Shown one piece after another: positions 45,096-57,524 of a stretch of 64,000 bases of DNA (its first letter is position 1; every line of letters starts with the position of its first letter). The notes beneath the pieces were generated by a model. That model was given only the letters and a program-made list of their open reading frames with translations, searched no databases and was not told where the DNA came from. The DNA is taken from NCBI RefSeq assembly GCF_036324505.1, contig NC_086360.1:3555546-3619545 (forward strand), written 5' to 3'. The DNA comes from Eleginops maclovinus. Lineage: Eukaryota; Chordata; Actinopteri; Perciformes; Eleginopidae. The position numbers and the translations under genes are program-made.

Positions 45096-46356
45096 GAGAT
45101 AGTGAATCAATCCCTCTCTTTAGCAATCCCATTAAACCAAGTCATGTTTAATAGGATAAAGTCTGACCCACATTGGGAATTAATAGTATGGCAGCAATGA
45201 ATATTCTGTTTCCCAGATCAAACCGTAGAGTAAACGTTTATCCATAGAACCACAAAGAGTCTCAGAACACCACAGTTACACCTCTTGTTAGAGCCCTTTT
45301 AAATCGTATAATGATAACCATTGGTTTTGTTTATTGGTTTTGTTTGGAAGGCTTACTCAAATTCAAGAAACTCGATAGTATTTATGGAATATTTCAACTT
45401 GAGCTAAACAAGTGTTAAAGAAGCTAAAGCATAAAGCTGAAGGGACACTTTTTTAGTTACAGATTAAATCTCTAGTGTGTATAAAATATCGATTATTGCA
45501 TCTATCTAAAGTCATCCACTCATACTCTAAGAACGAATGATCCGATGGTTTGATAGAGGCTTTCTGTGTGTACATTCTCCATGGCCTTACACAAAAAAAC
45601 CTATATAATGCTAATTGAAGCCAGGTCCTCTGTGTGCTTTAAAGACAAAGACTGTTCATTGTGAAACCCTGTCCACAGATATGTTGTAACGTGCTAGTGC
45701 TGATGTTTTTATAAAGCCTTCTTTCTTTTGGCACTTTTACAACCATCAGAACATTCATCCCTTTCAGACTCCCTGTGGTTTGGCTCTGTGTTCCTATGGA
45801 TGGTCTAACAGGAGGCTTTATTTTCATTGCTGGAAGAAGTATCCTCCGAGGCGTGGGGGCCCCTAGCTGGGGCCGTGTTTTCCTTGTCAACAGCTACTAT
45901 TTTCTTTGGAGGCTCGTGCTCCTACTGATAGCACTGCACTAGCATGAGGTGGAGAGTTGTCCTCACATAGTGACTTTTGTGGAGCAAGAAGATGTGATGG
46001 GAGAAAATCTCTGTGTGCTTCTCATTAGGCCATCACACGTTCTGTCCTGCACCTTTAATTTATGAGGCAGCTTAGCAGTGAGCGGGCTGCTTTACAGATG
46101 TTGCTGCTTTATGAAATGACTGCCTGTTGCATGTGATGTAGAGGGATGTAAATCACGTTCCGCGGCTTAAGTCTTTTAATTTAGACTGGGCCTTCACACT
46201 GTGGCCTTCCAGTGGCACAGCTGTGTGTTTAATATCCTGCAGATGTAAGGAACCTTTGAGATTGCATGTCTTCATTTAGACAAACTTTTACACGCAGTGC
46301 CCATGACTCATTTTAATTCCATTCAGGCTATATTTCATGAAGATGGATTATTTTTA
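45096..46356. other. Non-coding stretch, no gene seen
   Basis: No supported gene. The minus frame at 45639-45890 is basic but has no recognisable feature. The part from 46020 to 46330 is unique-looking and could be conserved non-coding sequence. Confidence 0.5.
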
Positions 46357-46625
46357 GGGGCGACTGTGGCCTAGGAAGTAAAGTCATCCTGCAATTGGAA
46401 GGTTGTGGGTTCAATCCCTGCCCGTGCAGTCAAAATGTCAATGTATCCTTGGGTATGCTACTAAAGCCCAAAGTTCCTCCCAGTGTGTGAATGTGTGTGA
46501 TTGTTAGCCTACTTTAGCAAATGGCATATTGCTCTGTATGAATGTGGTGTGAAAGGGCGATTGATGACTTGTAGATGTAAAGTGCTTTGAGGGGTTGAGC
46601 ACTATACAAATGCAATCCCTTTACC
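46357..46625 (+). mobile_element. tRNA-derived SINE 1
   Basis: The head has a tRNA-like pol III promoter: an A-box-like tggcctaggaag near 46368 and a B box ggttcaatcc at 46408-46417. The body ends with agtgctttgaggggttgagc, actatacaaatgcaatcc and ttacc, a tail shared by many teleost SINEs and their LINE partners. It is about 270 bp and non-coding. Confidence 0.85.
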
Positions 46626-46764
46626 TTTTTTTGGGATTGTATAACATTTATTGGAATGGTACGGTGGCCAACAGCTTCAAACGCGCTACAACGGCCCGAA
46701 ACATTGCCATGAGTAGAAACCTGCTGCTTCAGAAAAGTTGCAAATATAAAAGCACAAATGTGTC

Positions 46765-46915
46765 CAGCAGTGGCTCAGTCAGTAGGGGCTTGGACTGGGA
46801 ATCGTAGGGTTGCCGGTTCAAGTCCCCAAACAGACATGAAATATGGAAAGTGGACTGCTACTTGGAGAGGTCCCAGTTCACCTCTGCTGTGTGCATGTAT
46901 GTGACTAATAAAGAA
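46765..46915 (+). mobile_element. tRNA-derived SINE 2
   Basis: Just 140 bp after SINE 1 there is a second head, with A-box-like tggctcagtcagtagg and B box ggttcaagtcc (46815-46825). The body is short, ending gtgactaataaag. It differs from SINE 1, so it is a separate family or a short variant. Confidence 0.7.
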
Positions 46916-46925
46916 GGTTTCCTCC

Positions 46926-47982
46926 TCCAATTCTATCTATCAACTGAAGAAACATCTTCGCCAACTTGACAACACATGTGCAGCGTTTAGAAAAAAACAT
47001 TCAATAACTTGAGGAAACATGGGTTTACAAAATATTATCATGAGGAATAATGCATTTATATCGTTAAAATAAACCAATAAAACATACATTTAAGGTAACT
47101 GTCCAACAACAGTGACAGTTGTTGACCGTTATAATCCCTGAAGGTCAAGCTCTTTAGTTCCAGCTGTGTGCATGACCTTTCAATCTCCCCGTTTCTGTTG
47201 TGTTTTGAGCTACTTGTAGCATTTTTTTCTTTGCAGTATTTTGTTTAGGCAGCACTTTTAGTGAACGCGCCGCATGTTTTGAAAAACCACTTAATTTTAC
47301 TGAACTCATTTTTGTGTAGAAATGAATGGTGATTACAGCAAAAAAGTCACACCCACAAAGCATGGTAAACAGCATTAGCTATGACCCAGGCGATGGGTAA
47401 AGATCAAGCCACTTACACCCAATGTTTACTATTTATTTTCATTTAATAAATGACAGGACAAATTGCTATCTATGGTTATATTTATTGGTTAAAACATTAA
47501 CAATTTAACAATTTGTGGCCAAAAACGGGGAGATCGCTAGATGATAGAGAGTTTGTGTGCAAATTTCAATACATTACAGAATCCCTGTGCACAAATATGA
47601 AATGACCATACTGTAACGGCCTGGTTGAAATGTTGGCTGTTTGAATGGGTTTTATTGTGACAGGCAGTTGTAGCGACTTTTGGCTGTGAGTTGAGTGAGA
47701 CAGTATAACCCTGATTGGTTGGGAGTTGGGATGGACAGAGCTCAAGGAATTGTGTTTTAGAATAACAAGCAACAAAGTATCTCTGTTGGCGTGGTTACGG
47801 CCCACAGTTACCTCTGTTCTTTTACTAATAAACACTTGGAGCAAAGACAGATAAGGTTTTATAGAGTTCCTGTAGTGAGACGCTACAATAATTGCATATC
47901 TAACCATGACGCTACATATCTTAATGTTTAGAAAGTCACTACCGCCCTGGTGTCTATCTGTTAATCAAAGGTTATTCTCCTT
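46926..47982. other. Non-coding stretch, no gene seen
   Basis: The frames at 47154-47375 and 47566-47907 on the minus strand are AT-rich, without domains. No repeat boundaries were recognised. Confidence 0.5.
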
Positions 47983-48243
47983 AAAGGGGCCCTACCAGAG
48001 TTCACCTCCCCCCCTGTCTGAAACGCCTCCATTTGACTCCTTTGTTTTCTTCCATAACATGGTGGCATCACTATGTGAAACTTGCGCTTTCATTGGCAAG
48101 CGCTCCAACATACTATACGTGATAGGCTAACTGACTGGACATCTCTAAGCAATCAACCAATCCCAAAAGAGCCATCCCGCTAACCAATCAGAGCAGACTG
48201 GGTACTGGTTTCAGAGAGAGGGTGAAAAAGCAATATGAGGAGA
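47983..48243 (+). repeat. R1 repeat copy B, 3'-truncated
   Basis: The copy starts ttaaaggggccctacc and carries tccatttgactcctttgttt and ctaaccaatcagagca. It ends after the agagggtgaaaaagc segment, before the usual right end. Confidence 0.78.
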
Positions 48244-48410
48244 TGCTATGTTTGGTTTTTAAATATTTATTTTACCGTAAAAAGCTATAAAACCACCTGT
48301 ATTATAATAGTATTACATCTTCAAAGGAATATTTTAAAATAAAAATCTAAGTAACAAAAAATGAATGTCCTCTATTGCTCAACCCAAAAATGTCTCTGCT
48401 AAAAAAAGGT

Positions 48411-48445
48411 AATAATAATAATAATAATAATATTAATAATAATAA
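48411..48445. repeat. (AAT)n microsatellite
   Basis: About eleven AAT units with one interruption (aatatt). It is in AT-rich non-coding DNA. Confidence 0.92.
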
Positions 48446-49314
48446 CTTATAGGTAGGTTCTCCAAACAGATGCTTGGAGACAGATAGCATGCTGGTTTAT
48501 GTTGGAGAAGAAGTGAATGGTAGAGCTAAGAGCTGTATTTGAATGGCCGGTTCACTATCAACGCCCTGCTTCTAAATCACTTTCCTGACTACTGCAGTTT
48601 CACTAGACCTGTAGACTTCCAGCTAGCATTAACTAGCCATTCATTAGACAAGCCAGCACTACTTAGCTGCCTCTCCCCCTTAATGTCACAGCTACTGTTA
48701 CTGATTATGTTGAGGACTTACTATCACCGTCTATGTGCGGGAAAGTGTCCCTGCATTTGTGGCCCTCCACTAGAGCTTTGATCATCCACGTTCAAAGAGC
48801 AGAGTGCTACGAGCACCTGGATTGTCCTGGTGGTTAACAAGGTGCAACTATGTGGCAGAAATGATAATAATAGTCATTATTTGCATGGACTGCTGTTTTA
48901 AAGGTGGGTGTTTAGATGGAATGTGGGCATTACCATTAAGTAGCAAAGAGGAATGTTGAGTAGGACTCACAAGAGGTTAAAAAGAAGATGTGAACCCATT
49001 TATAAACTGTTTATTTACTTTGACTTTTAGGTGTCAGATGATAAAGGCTGTTGATGTACATGTGACTAGCGTAGTGCAGAAACAAGTCCTAAATCCCGTC
49101 AATGTTTTTTTTTTTTTACGTGTTTGTAGTTAGATGCCTGAAGTAAGGTCTGATGATAACACAAGCTGAAGAGATTTTAACCTTTTGTTCTTCGACATAA
49201 AATATGTCAGTAAATACCCCACTGGTGAATGTCTGAAGCCTCTATGTGTCCTAAAAACTGCAGTTACTAAAAAATTATTCAAAGAGACTGCAAAACGTCA
49301 TCACGCCGACACAA
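48446..49314. other. Non-coding stretch, no gene seen
   Basis: The plus frame at 48539-48781 is Leu-rich but has no recognised domain or splice context. Nothing else stands out. Confidence 0.5.
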
Positions 49315-49520
49315 GACCGCATAAGGCTGAGCGGTGGTGATGCGCTGTAGTTTATAGCCAATCGTTAGCTTTTTATTTCTGCCGATTGCATTTATGCATC
49401 GACGGTCACAATGTGGTGTTAATATGTGGAGTTGATCCTGTTGAACAAAATGTGTTAAGAATCATAAACATATATTTGCCACAGCTCTTATTTTCTGCAG
49501 AAATAGCCAAATCCAATTGG
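49315..49520 (+). repeat. Dispersed repeat, copy 2 (partner at 37010-37210)
   Basis: It shares gctgagcggtggtga, gattgcatttatgc and tttgccacag with the segment at 37010. It adds agccaatcgttagc and ttgatcctgttg, which the first copy lacks or has changed. Confidence 0.6.
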
Positions 49521-50469
49521 AGCTCTTTGCAAACAAACTTCTAGGTCGTTCTACAAAAATACTTCATCCCAGCACGCCTCTATAACAGACCTATGACCTT
49601 GTGTTGATGGGACTGACTTCTGCTATTTATGCATTTCTCTCCTTTTTGGGAAATTTGGGAGATCCATGGCCATGGTAACTCTTCCGACTAAACAAATGCT
49701 GGCAGCACCGGGAGTCGAAGCGCCAGCAGCACTACATGGGCTTCCTGCATGACTGATAAACAGAGGGATGGATTTAAGGTAGTGTATAACAACTTACTGG
49801 CACAGTTTCATACTCGACCATCAGGTTTGTAACAGCTTCTTTCAGGACTCCTTTTATTGCCGCTGTAAAGTCGTCCAGGCTGAAGTTTATGGCGTTTACC
49901 CTTGTAACCAGTGCAGAGATACATTTCAATCAGGGAAGACACCACTCATTCATTATCAGTTATTAAAAGATCTTTGACACTGACCCCATCACTGAAATCA
50001 AATAATAGGGGTGAGAGCCTGTGAATTGCAGTCATTCCAGACATCCCCATGGGAGCCATAGATGGGGCCCTGACACTGATTGACACTGGAGGTGGTGGAG
50101 AAGATAAGCAGAACACAAAACAGTGACGGCACACAAGCAGGCAAGGCAAGGAAGGTCCCAGGGGCCCTACACCCTCCAGACCCAAAGGCTCCAGGGTCAA
50201 AGGATAGAAATCTGATGCCTTTGAAATGTGCTTCTTAACATTGTATGCACCACTAAAGCACAATATGAACGAAAATGATTGGAGTATTTATGCAATGCCT
50301 GTCTTATTACAGAATGTCACGGAAAGGACTGAAATTTATGTCGTTTATTTCGTAGAGTGGTATTTATAAGCTTTGTATGGAACACAGCTGCCTGCTCTAA
50401 TCAAACATGATGCAGGAGCTAAGTCACACAAAGATTTTATCCTTTGTTAATATCTAAATACTGAATGCT
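49521..50469. other. Non-coding stretch, no gene seen
   Basis: The minus frame at 49946-50263 (105 codons) has low similarity to anything I know and no splice signals of note. It may be a repeat fragment. Confidence 0.45.
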
Positions 50470-50960
50470 TTAAAGAGGCCCTTTTGTGTTTTGGGGGGTT
50501 TTCACATTACTGTAGTGTGTTATATAGTTTCTTGTGCATGTAAATGATCTGCAAAGGCTAAAATCTAAGGCTAAAATGTGCCCTCCAGAGGGATTTTCTC
50601 TCCAATCCCCCCCAGCCTAAAATGCCTCCATTTAACTCAGTTGTTTACTGTCGTGACATTATGACATCAATATGGAACAGTTGTACTTCTATGAGCTCGC
50701 ACTCCAACACATTGTACATGATAGGCTAGGGGGCAGGACATTTCTAAGCGGTTAACCATCCACAACAGAGCCAGCCAGCTAACCAATCAGATTAGACTTG
50801 GCTCTGGTTTCAGACAGAGGGTGAAAAGAGGTGCTGCAGCAGTATGAGAAAAATAAAGAGCTTTCTTAACCAATAGGCATGTAAACATGGCACAGTACAG
50901 GAACAAAATAAAAATATGAATCTGAAAATGATCATAATTCACTATGTTCTCTTTCAATAC
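50470..50960 (+). repeat. R1 repeat copy C, near full length
   Basis: It starts at a TTAA (50470-50473) with aaagaggccctttt, and runs through catgtaaatgatctgcaaag, ctccatttaactcagttgttt, ctaaccaatcagatta and aataaagagctttct to about 50960. It is the most complete uninterrupted copy here and gives about 490 bp as the family length. Confidence 0.8.
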
Positions 50961-51349
50961 AGCTATGAAAACAGTCCTCACAACATGTTTGAAATAAATG
51001 TATACAGTAATTCGATCATTCGTACAGGCAGTTGATTTACCTTGACCATGCCTGTAATAAAGCTCTTCTTTTAAGCCGCCTGTTTGGAGACAAGTGACAT
51101 TAAAGATGAACTAAATACATCTTCATGACAATTTTTTTTCTTTTGTCTTTGAAAACAGGCGTTCTGCCATAGCCGAAGTTATTACTTTTTTTAAAAGGTG
51201 ATGATCCTTGTTGATTTAATAACTAGATCCATATATTTTTCAAAAATGTATCAGACAAGATTGTTTAAAAAAGGATTCCCTTTTATTGAGATTCTTAATC
51301 AATTCTTTACAAACACCTGTATGTCTTTGCTGCACCGGATTGACCTTTC
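50961..51349. other. Non-coding stretch, no gene seen
   Basis: AT-rich sequence without a supported feature. It precedes an old LINE fragment. Confidence 0.5.
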
Positions 51350-52300
51350 AACATTTTTGATACAGTAAATCATCATATTTTATGAAGCTTCTGAAGCTGC
51401 ATAAATATGGTTTCATAAATCCACGTAGAAATTGTTGAAACATTACAAACAATTTGTTTGTGTTGAGGGCTTCAACTCAAACAGAGCCAGACTGCTCTGT
51501 GGGGTCCCACAGGGGTCCATTCTTGGACAATTATTATTCCTTATATACTTTAATGATTTATCAAATGTCTCAAATATTCTTTCTCCAATAATGTTTGCTA
51601 AAGACACAAACCTAGTTCTCTCTCACTCTCTTTAAAGATGAGAAGACTATTGTTGATTTAATTGCTTATGGTAATTGGTTCAGATTAAATAAACAACATA
51701 TTTAATAAACAAACAACAACAATGCTATCATTTTTAGTGGCAAAAAAATAATCCTGCAAGGACTCATCTAAAATAGTCTGTTGAGATGCCTTAAGTCTGA
51801 AGTACAAAATTTGTGGGAGTTATTGTTGATGAGAGCTTGAGTTATAGAGAACATGTTGACTGGGTGTGTATAAAAATAAATCAATCAACTGGTGTAATAG
51901 GGAGAGTGAGTCATTCTGTCATTACAAACCGTCTTCTCTTATAATAGTCTGGAATAAATATTTCATATTGTATCATATTATTGGAAAGTATTTTTCCTAC
52001 TACTCTCCTCCAAAAGTGGAGTGTTGCTTAGGTAAGTTCTCTGACAGCGACACTCATTAAAGATGTCTTTATTGAGTGTATATACAGCTTAAGTTTATCG
52101 CAGCAATAAGGCTGTTAAACCCTTGAGCTCTGTGAGATGTTTTCATTTGACCATCTTACTATGTCTTTATAACAATGTTGCCCATAAAGCTGGAATAAAA
52201 CATTTGTTACCTCTTCTCATGAAGATATTGTTTGTGCAAATAGCAATAAGAGGAATTTGTTCCAACTACTTGGGTAACAGTGTATATTGTATGTCCCCCA
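51350..52300 (+). pseudogene. Degenerate non-LTR reverse transcriptase fragment
   Basis: The frame at 51432-51635 reads LLCGVPQGSILGQLLFLIYF then NDLSNVSNILSPIMFAKDTN. This is the palm region of a LINE reverse transcriptase. The catalytic FADD box is changed to FAKD, which would abolish activity. Downstream, to about 52300, only frameshifted fragments remain. It is much older than the L2-like copies and probably a different clade. Confidence 0.72.
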
Positions 52301-52897
52301 TACAAAGGGTATGACGATTCCAACACAAATATTTGTTTGTCTTCTAATATCAAATTTGAATGGCATAAACACATTTCTGTTCACCGAACGAAAAACTTCC
52401 CACCCTTAGATGAAAATATAATATATACAATGAATAACAAAGACAAGACACAAGAACATTTCCTAACAAAGCTGAACGCCACCAGACTACATTGACCTCT
52501 CTGATCATTAATAAACAATTCATTCACATTGAACAAAATCAAATTAAAACATATCGTCTTGTTCACTCCCCCTGGTATAAAAATAATCCCTACTGGCTCT
52601 GCTTTCTGCTACATCCATGGTACCAAATGTAACATACCAAAAAAATCCAAGCTTTCTAGTTCAGTTTTTCCTCTGCTTTTTTGTCCAAATTCTGTACATC
52701 AGGTGTGTTGAACTGAAATGTAACCAACTTTAGAGATGGGCAAATATTGGTCTATGGATGATTTATGGTTACAGTGCAACTATAAAGTGATGACCTGGCA
52801 CATTGCTCTCCATAAACATACAATGAGTGCCAGTGGTGCTGAACTCACTTCCTGTTAAATGCTTTATGATTTCCTGCATTTTTGCGGCACACCACAG
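52301..52897. other. Non-coding stretch, no gene seen
   Basis: AT-rich, with stop-rich frames. Some of the sequence up to about 52500 may be decayed LINE 3' sequence. No boundary is visible. Confidence 0.45.
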
Positions 52898-53030
52898 AAC
52901 CAAGAGGTCAGTGGTGAGGCTGGAGAACAAAGACTCCCTGTCTCAGGTCTTCTATCCTCTGCAGCCCGACACTCTGCCGGCTGCTCAGGCATCCTCCGGC
53001 CCACTGGAGGTCTGGAGGACTATTTTCTAG
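52898..53030 (+). CDS. Possible host terminal exon
   Basis: After an acceptor-like cacaccacag there are 45 codons reading RTKRSVVRLENKDSLSQVFY then PLQPDTLPAAQASSGPLEVW and RTIF, followed by a stop. Third positions are G/C-rich, unlike the surroundings. A polyadenylation-like aataaa lies at 53060. The protein is not recognised and no upstream exon is seen in the window. It may be the last exon of a gene whose other exons lie far upstream, or a chance frame. Confidence 0.35.
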
Positions 53031-53072
53031 ACGTTACATCTGCTGCTGAACCCTTAAACAATAAACTATGAC

Positions 53073-53536
53073 CATGCTCGGGGAGTAACGGATTACATGT
53101 AACAGGATAACGTAATCAAGATACAAAAGCATGTAACAGTATTCGCTTACAGTTACAATACAAAATACATTATCATATTTTTGGGCCCTTTATTTAAAAT
53201 AATAGGGATAACTAGCAGGATAACAACGTAAGAATGCACTTTAAAATAAAGAACGAGCTATTATAAGTACACAGACTGCCTAGGTGAACAGAAATACAGT
53301 GTTTACTTTAAATGTATGTATTAAATTAAAACAGCATTTATGATCTACTATCGATAACCTGTTTTTACTGCTTTTGGTGATTATCAGCATTGCATTTGCT
53401 TTTAAAGTATTCCATAAGCAATGGAAAGTAATCAGGATACATTACTTTTATATTGTCATACATAGATTAGCTTACTTTTTACGTGTAACTAGTAATTGTA
53501 ATGGAGTACATTTTCAAAGTAATCCTCCCAATCCTG
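53073..53536. mobile_element. hAT-like MITE
   Basis: The left end has ggggagtaacggattacatg and the right end, read inward, caggattgggaggattac. The flanks actatgac (53065-53072) and agtatgaa (53537-53544) match at six of eight positions. This style of sequence is common in fish. It starts 8 bp after the aataaa of the possible host exon. Confidence 0.68.
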
Positions 53537-53819
53537 AGTATGAAGCAACCCTGAGCCCCAGGAGACACATCAGTTTCTGACACAGTGACTTTGAGATCTA
53601 GAGTGCAACATTCAAAGGTCACTGCCACAGATGAAGTGTGGCAGGTAGTCATAATAATAAACTGTCCAAAGAGAGGCATGCAGGTCCATGGGGGGGCATG
53701 AACAAGTACACTTGAGGTTTTGCGTAGGCGAAACATCAGACTCTTAAAACTTACCGATGAATAAGGATGGGGGGATGTTTCCCTAACCAGTACTGATGTG
53801 GTGCCCTTGAGCAAGTAAG

Positions 53820-54735
53820 TTAAAGAGGACATGCATTTTCAGGTTCAAATCAGTATGCAGTGTCTCTACTGGGACATGTCTCCATGCTTTAAGGTTCAGA
53901 AAGCTCTTTATCTTTCTCATACTGCCTGTGCTGCAGCGCCTCTTTGCACCCTCTGTCTGAAACCAGAGCCCAGTCTGCTCTGATTGGTTAACTGACCGGT
54001 TCTGTTGTGATTGGTCAACCGCTAAGAGATGGGTCATAAATGTCCTGCCCATTTGGATATAATCTACAATAGGCTGGAGCGCTAGCCAATAGAAGCGCAA
54101 GCAGGGGTGGTTTGTGTATTAGGGCGATTTGGGCGACGCACTACCAACGGGAAAAAGAGGGAATTTTTTTTCGAACACAGCAGCAGTGGTAATCAGTGTT
54201 CTAGATGTTAGATCTGTCAAAAACGTCATTGTCCAATCAGACTAAAGTCATGCTTCACATGGTCCCGCCCCTTTAGGTGCGATTTCAGTCTCTCTTGTAA
54301 AATGCATTTTTTTCAAATATCAGAGCATTCAATGCAATCTTTATGGGTTCCGGGAGGGTTTGCTCTTACGCGCTTTTGTCATACGTGACTGAGAACAAAA
54401 GTGGGCAACTTCTTCGACCAAGGCACTTAATACTCTCACTGTGTGTTGCCATCTAGTGGACACAAGAGGGATCTCTGTCTGAGTTAATCATCTGACAACA
54501 AATTGATATGATCTTGCTTAATGTGCCTATTGAATGGGTCACCTTAATCATTATCAGAAAAAAATGCCCCCCCCCTGAGAATTTTTTCAGGAGCCGCCAC
54601 TGAGCGCAAGTTTTAAATACTGATGTCATCATGTTACAGAAGTAAACAAAGGAGTAAAATGGAGGCGTTTCAGGCAGGGGGGAGGGGGTGTGGGATAGTA
54701 CTAGCTGTGAGCAGGCGACTGTAGCACTGGATATA
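53820..54735 (-). repeat. R1 repeat copy D, split by a hAT element
   Basis: In the minus orientation R1 landmarks run from about 54700 (aggagtaaaatggaggcg) to ttaaagaggacatgc at 53820. The two parts are 53820-54101 and 54611-about 54735. Landmarks include aaagctctttatctttctca, tttgcaccctctgtctgaaa and tctgctctgattggtta. Confidence 0.8.
54102..54602. mobile_element. hAT MITE inside R1 copy D
   Basis: A 501-bp element with exact 8-bp duplications agcgcaag (54094-54101 and 54603-54610). The left end is caggggtggtttgtg; the right end, read inward, is cagtggcggctcctg. The ends match only loosely, as is common in hAT MITEs. It has no coding capacity. Confidence 0.93.
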
Positions 54736-57524
54736 TGGATATATCAACCATATTACTTTACTGTTGAATTAGAAATACAAAACTCCAGCTAGCTCAGCTG
54801 CCTGCCAGCTGTAGCTAGCTGGAGACATAAAAGACAGAACTAAGGACAATATTAACGCAGTAACACGTTGGTGTTACTGAACCATGGACGTGTGCTACAC
54901 AAAGCTGTTCCTACACCCGCATCTGATAATAATGACTGGGAGTTCCTCATGAATTCAAAACACATTTAGCTCTCTGCTAATGCTAAGCTCTTTATGAGTG
55001 ATCTGAATGATACATTTGATTATTAAACAGTAGCCCTATTTTGTTCCAGGCTGTCTATTGCTTCCATATATGAGATGTTTATAGAACATTCTAATAGTTG
55101 TTTAACATATACGTGGTGCACCATAATATAGGGAACAATAAATTAGGGAATTTCTGTAAAACCAATCAGACATTGTGTAGAATTAGTGTAAGCTCCGGTA
55201 GCCGTGTAGCTGACATCATTGTTGAACCATGCTGATGACCTTGATGAGTGATTCATAAGGGGCTGAGGTAACTTCTGGCATCTTGCTTCCTCCACTGGAG
55301 GCTGTGTGTGGTGACCTGTAGCTGGCCCAGAGTCTGTCTGGGAAAGAGATCACGTTCAGCAGCGCAACATGATGACTGATTTCTGTCTGACCCAAAGTCC
55401 TCTGAATGGAGGGATATTTTCCCATTGTATCAAGCGCCCCCGAGGAAAGGGTTAATCCTTTAAAGAGTACTTTTTTTTACTGCTGCCATTGAGTTATTGC
55501 GAGTGAGAAATTCAGTTCAACACTAAATCTTTTGTTTACTTTTCCATTATATCATGTTTGTATTGTCAACCGTTTAACAGATTTTCTTTGCACACAAATT
55601 GAGTTATTCTCAGGCTCAATTAAGGCAACATATGGCATTACTACAGATTAGTATTTCCCATCGGCCAGGCTAATTGGGAAGGTCTGATGGCATTCAGCGA
55701 TGGCCATTAGTGTTGAATAGGGTTCAACAGGATAAAGCCTAGCTTTGTGATTTATGCTATCAAATTAGGAGCGTCAGGCACTGGGACTAGTTTCAGGGCC
55801 TCCCTCTGCACTCCTGACTAAAGGCTGATATATTCATTAGGTGCCTGCTTCTCTTTATCTGTTTAATTGCTATCATTAATCAAAATGACCAATCCCCCCC
55901 CCCCCCCCCTGGCCAGAATGCCTTTACAGTCTGTAGCAGCATCCAGTGGCCGGGGCTTCAGATATGCTTGACTTTGCCTCTAAGTTTCTAATGATCAGAT
56001 AAGTGTTTGAACGTGGCTCATATGTTTTCTTTGTCCTCCAGGGGTCAAGCTGATGGGGTGAGGGGTGCGAAATCCAATCCTATGCCCCCCCCCCCCCCCC
56101 CCCCCCCCCCCATGTCTGCCATTGACTTTTAAAGTATTATGAATTTGAGATTAATTTACAGCCGCCTGCTTGTGAGAGGATTTTCTTTAAGTCTACTGGG
56201 AGAGTCTTGAAAGGTAATAATGGTGCAGAAGGCTGGAGTAAGTTGTCAGATTGTATCTGAGTTCTGCTTTGCGTCAATAACAGGCCCGTGCTCCAGCCTC
56301 TACCTGCTTTTCTAACTAGTCTCTGGAGTATAATTAAGATCATTTTTATGGATAACCCTACTGGCCGGGGTAACAACAATGTTGCGCAATATTGGAAAAC
56401 CTTGATGCGTTTTTACATCCAGTGTAGGGCCCTATCCAACAAATACAAATTTAAAGTTTCTAAAGCTGATGGTGAAAGTTTTAGATGTCTGGTTTTGTTC
56501 CACCAATAGCCACCGTGAATAGAAGACTTCTGACTGAAACTCCTCAGGTTATTACCATTTCAAGATGTTTCCCTAAAAAACATTCTAATAGAGGAGTGAT
56601 CTAGAGTAACCGTAAAAATCTAGAGAGCTGTAAAAACTTAATTTGGCAAACCAAATGTTATCAATGGATGGTATAGGATCTTCCATCTTGAATGAGTGGC
56701 GTTTTGTTTGAACTACTGGATGCATAATGTATTTTACTTATAGCTGGTTTGATGTGATCAACCCATCCGGGGACTTTCTCTCTTCATCTTTGTCCAACCC
56801 TTTTTGGGTGAGAACATTTGTTGGGATTAGGGTGGTAAATACAGATTCTGCCAATCATACAATAACATTAAGAAAACCATGTATTCTTTTTATCTACAAG
56901 GAGCGCACATATGATGGTCATTTAGCGAACCTTGGAGATCCTTGGAGAGATCTGTGTTGATAATGGTTTCATTTAAATCAATGGGTGATCGATGTCTGCT
57001 GGTGGACAGGTGGCAGTAAGCAGGCAAACACTTAAACTGGGATTATATTGTATCGTCAGTGTTTTTTTATTTCAATGCATCATCTACAGTCACTAATTTG
57101 ACTTTTAACATCACAATTGTTTACTTTGACGATTGATGTTAACGTTATTAGCATCATAGTTAACTGGATAAATGTTTTCGCACATACTCAATGACGGACC
57201 AGGTCCGAGTGTTTCTGCTTTTACTCCTCTCTGTGGATGGATGTTCCTCTCTTTAAGCTTATGTAAAAGTTACGAAATTCGTCACTTTGGATCTTTTTTT
57301 ATGTGCAATACAAGACACAGCAGCTTTAAGACATGAGAGAAAGATTTTCTCCACTTGGCGCCATTTCTTTGTTTTCAATCGGACACAACTGTCATTTCGC
57401 CACCTCTCATATGTCTGCTCCAGACCAGTGCAGAGGTGCTGTGGTTTAAGGGACTATCAAGCCGTCAAAACAACTGCACAGACATGTTGAATCTATCATT
57501 TAGCATTAGCTCATTAAGCTCATT
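54736..57524. other. Gene-poor stretch with two long C runs
   Basis: No supported gene. At 55590-55890 the DNA is unique, AT-rich and dense in homeodomain-type TAAT/ATTA words. C16 lies at 55894-55909 and C27 at 56085-56111. The frames at 56137-56960 show no domain. The final part before 57525 is not recognised. Confidence 0.5.
56085..56111. repeat. C27 homopolymer
   Basis: Twenty-seven cytosines in a row, followed by atgtctgcc. A second run of 16 lies 175 bp upstream (55894-55909). Both are prone to length error. Confidence 0.85.
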
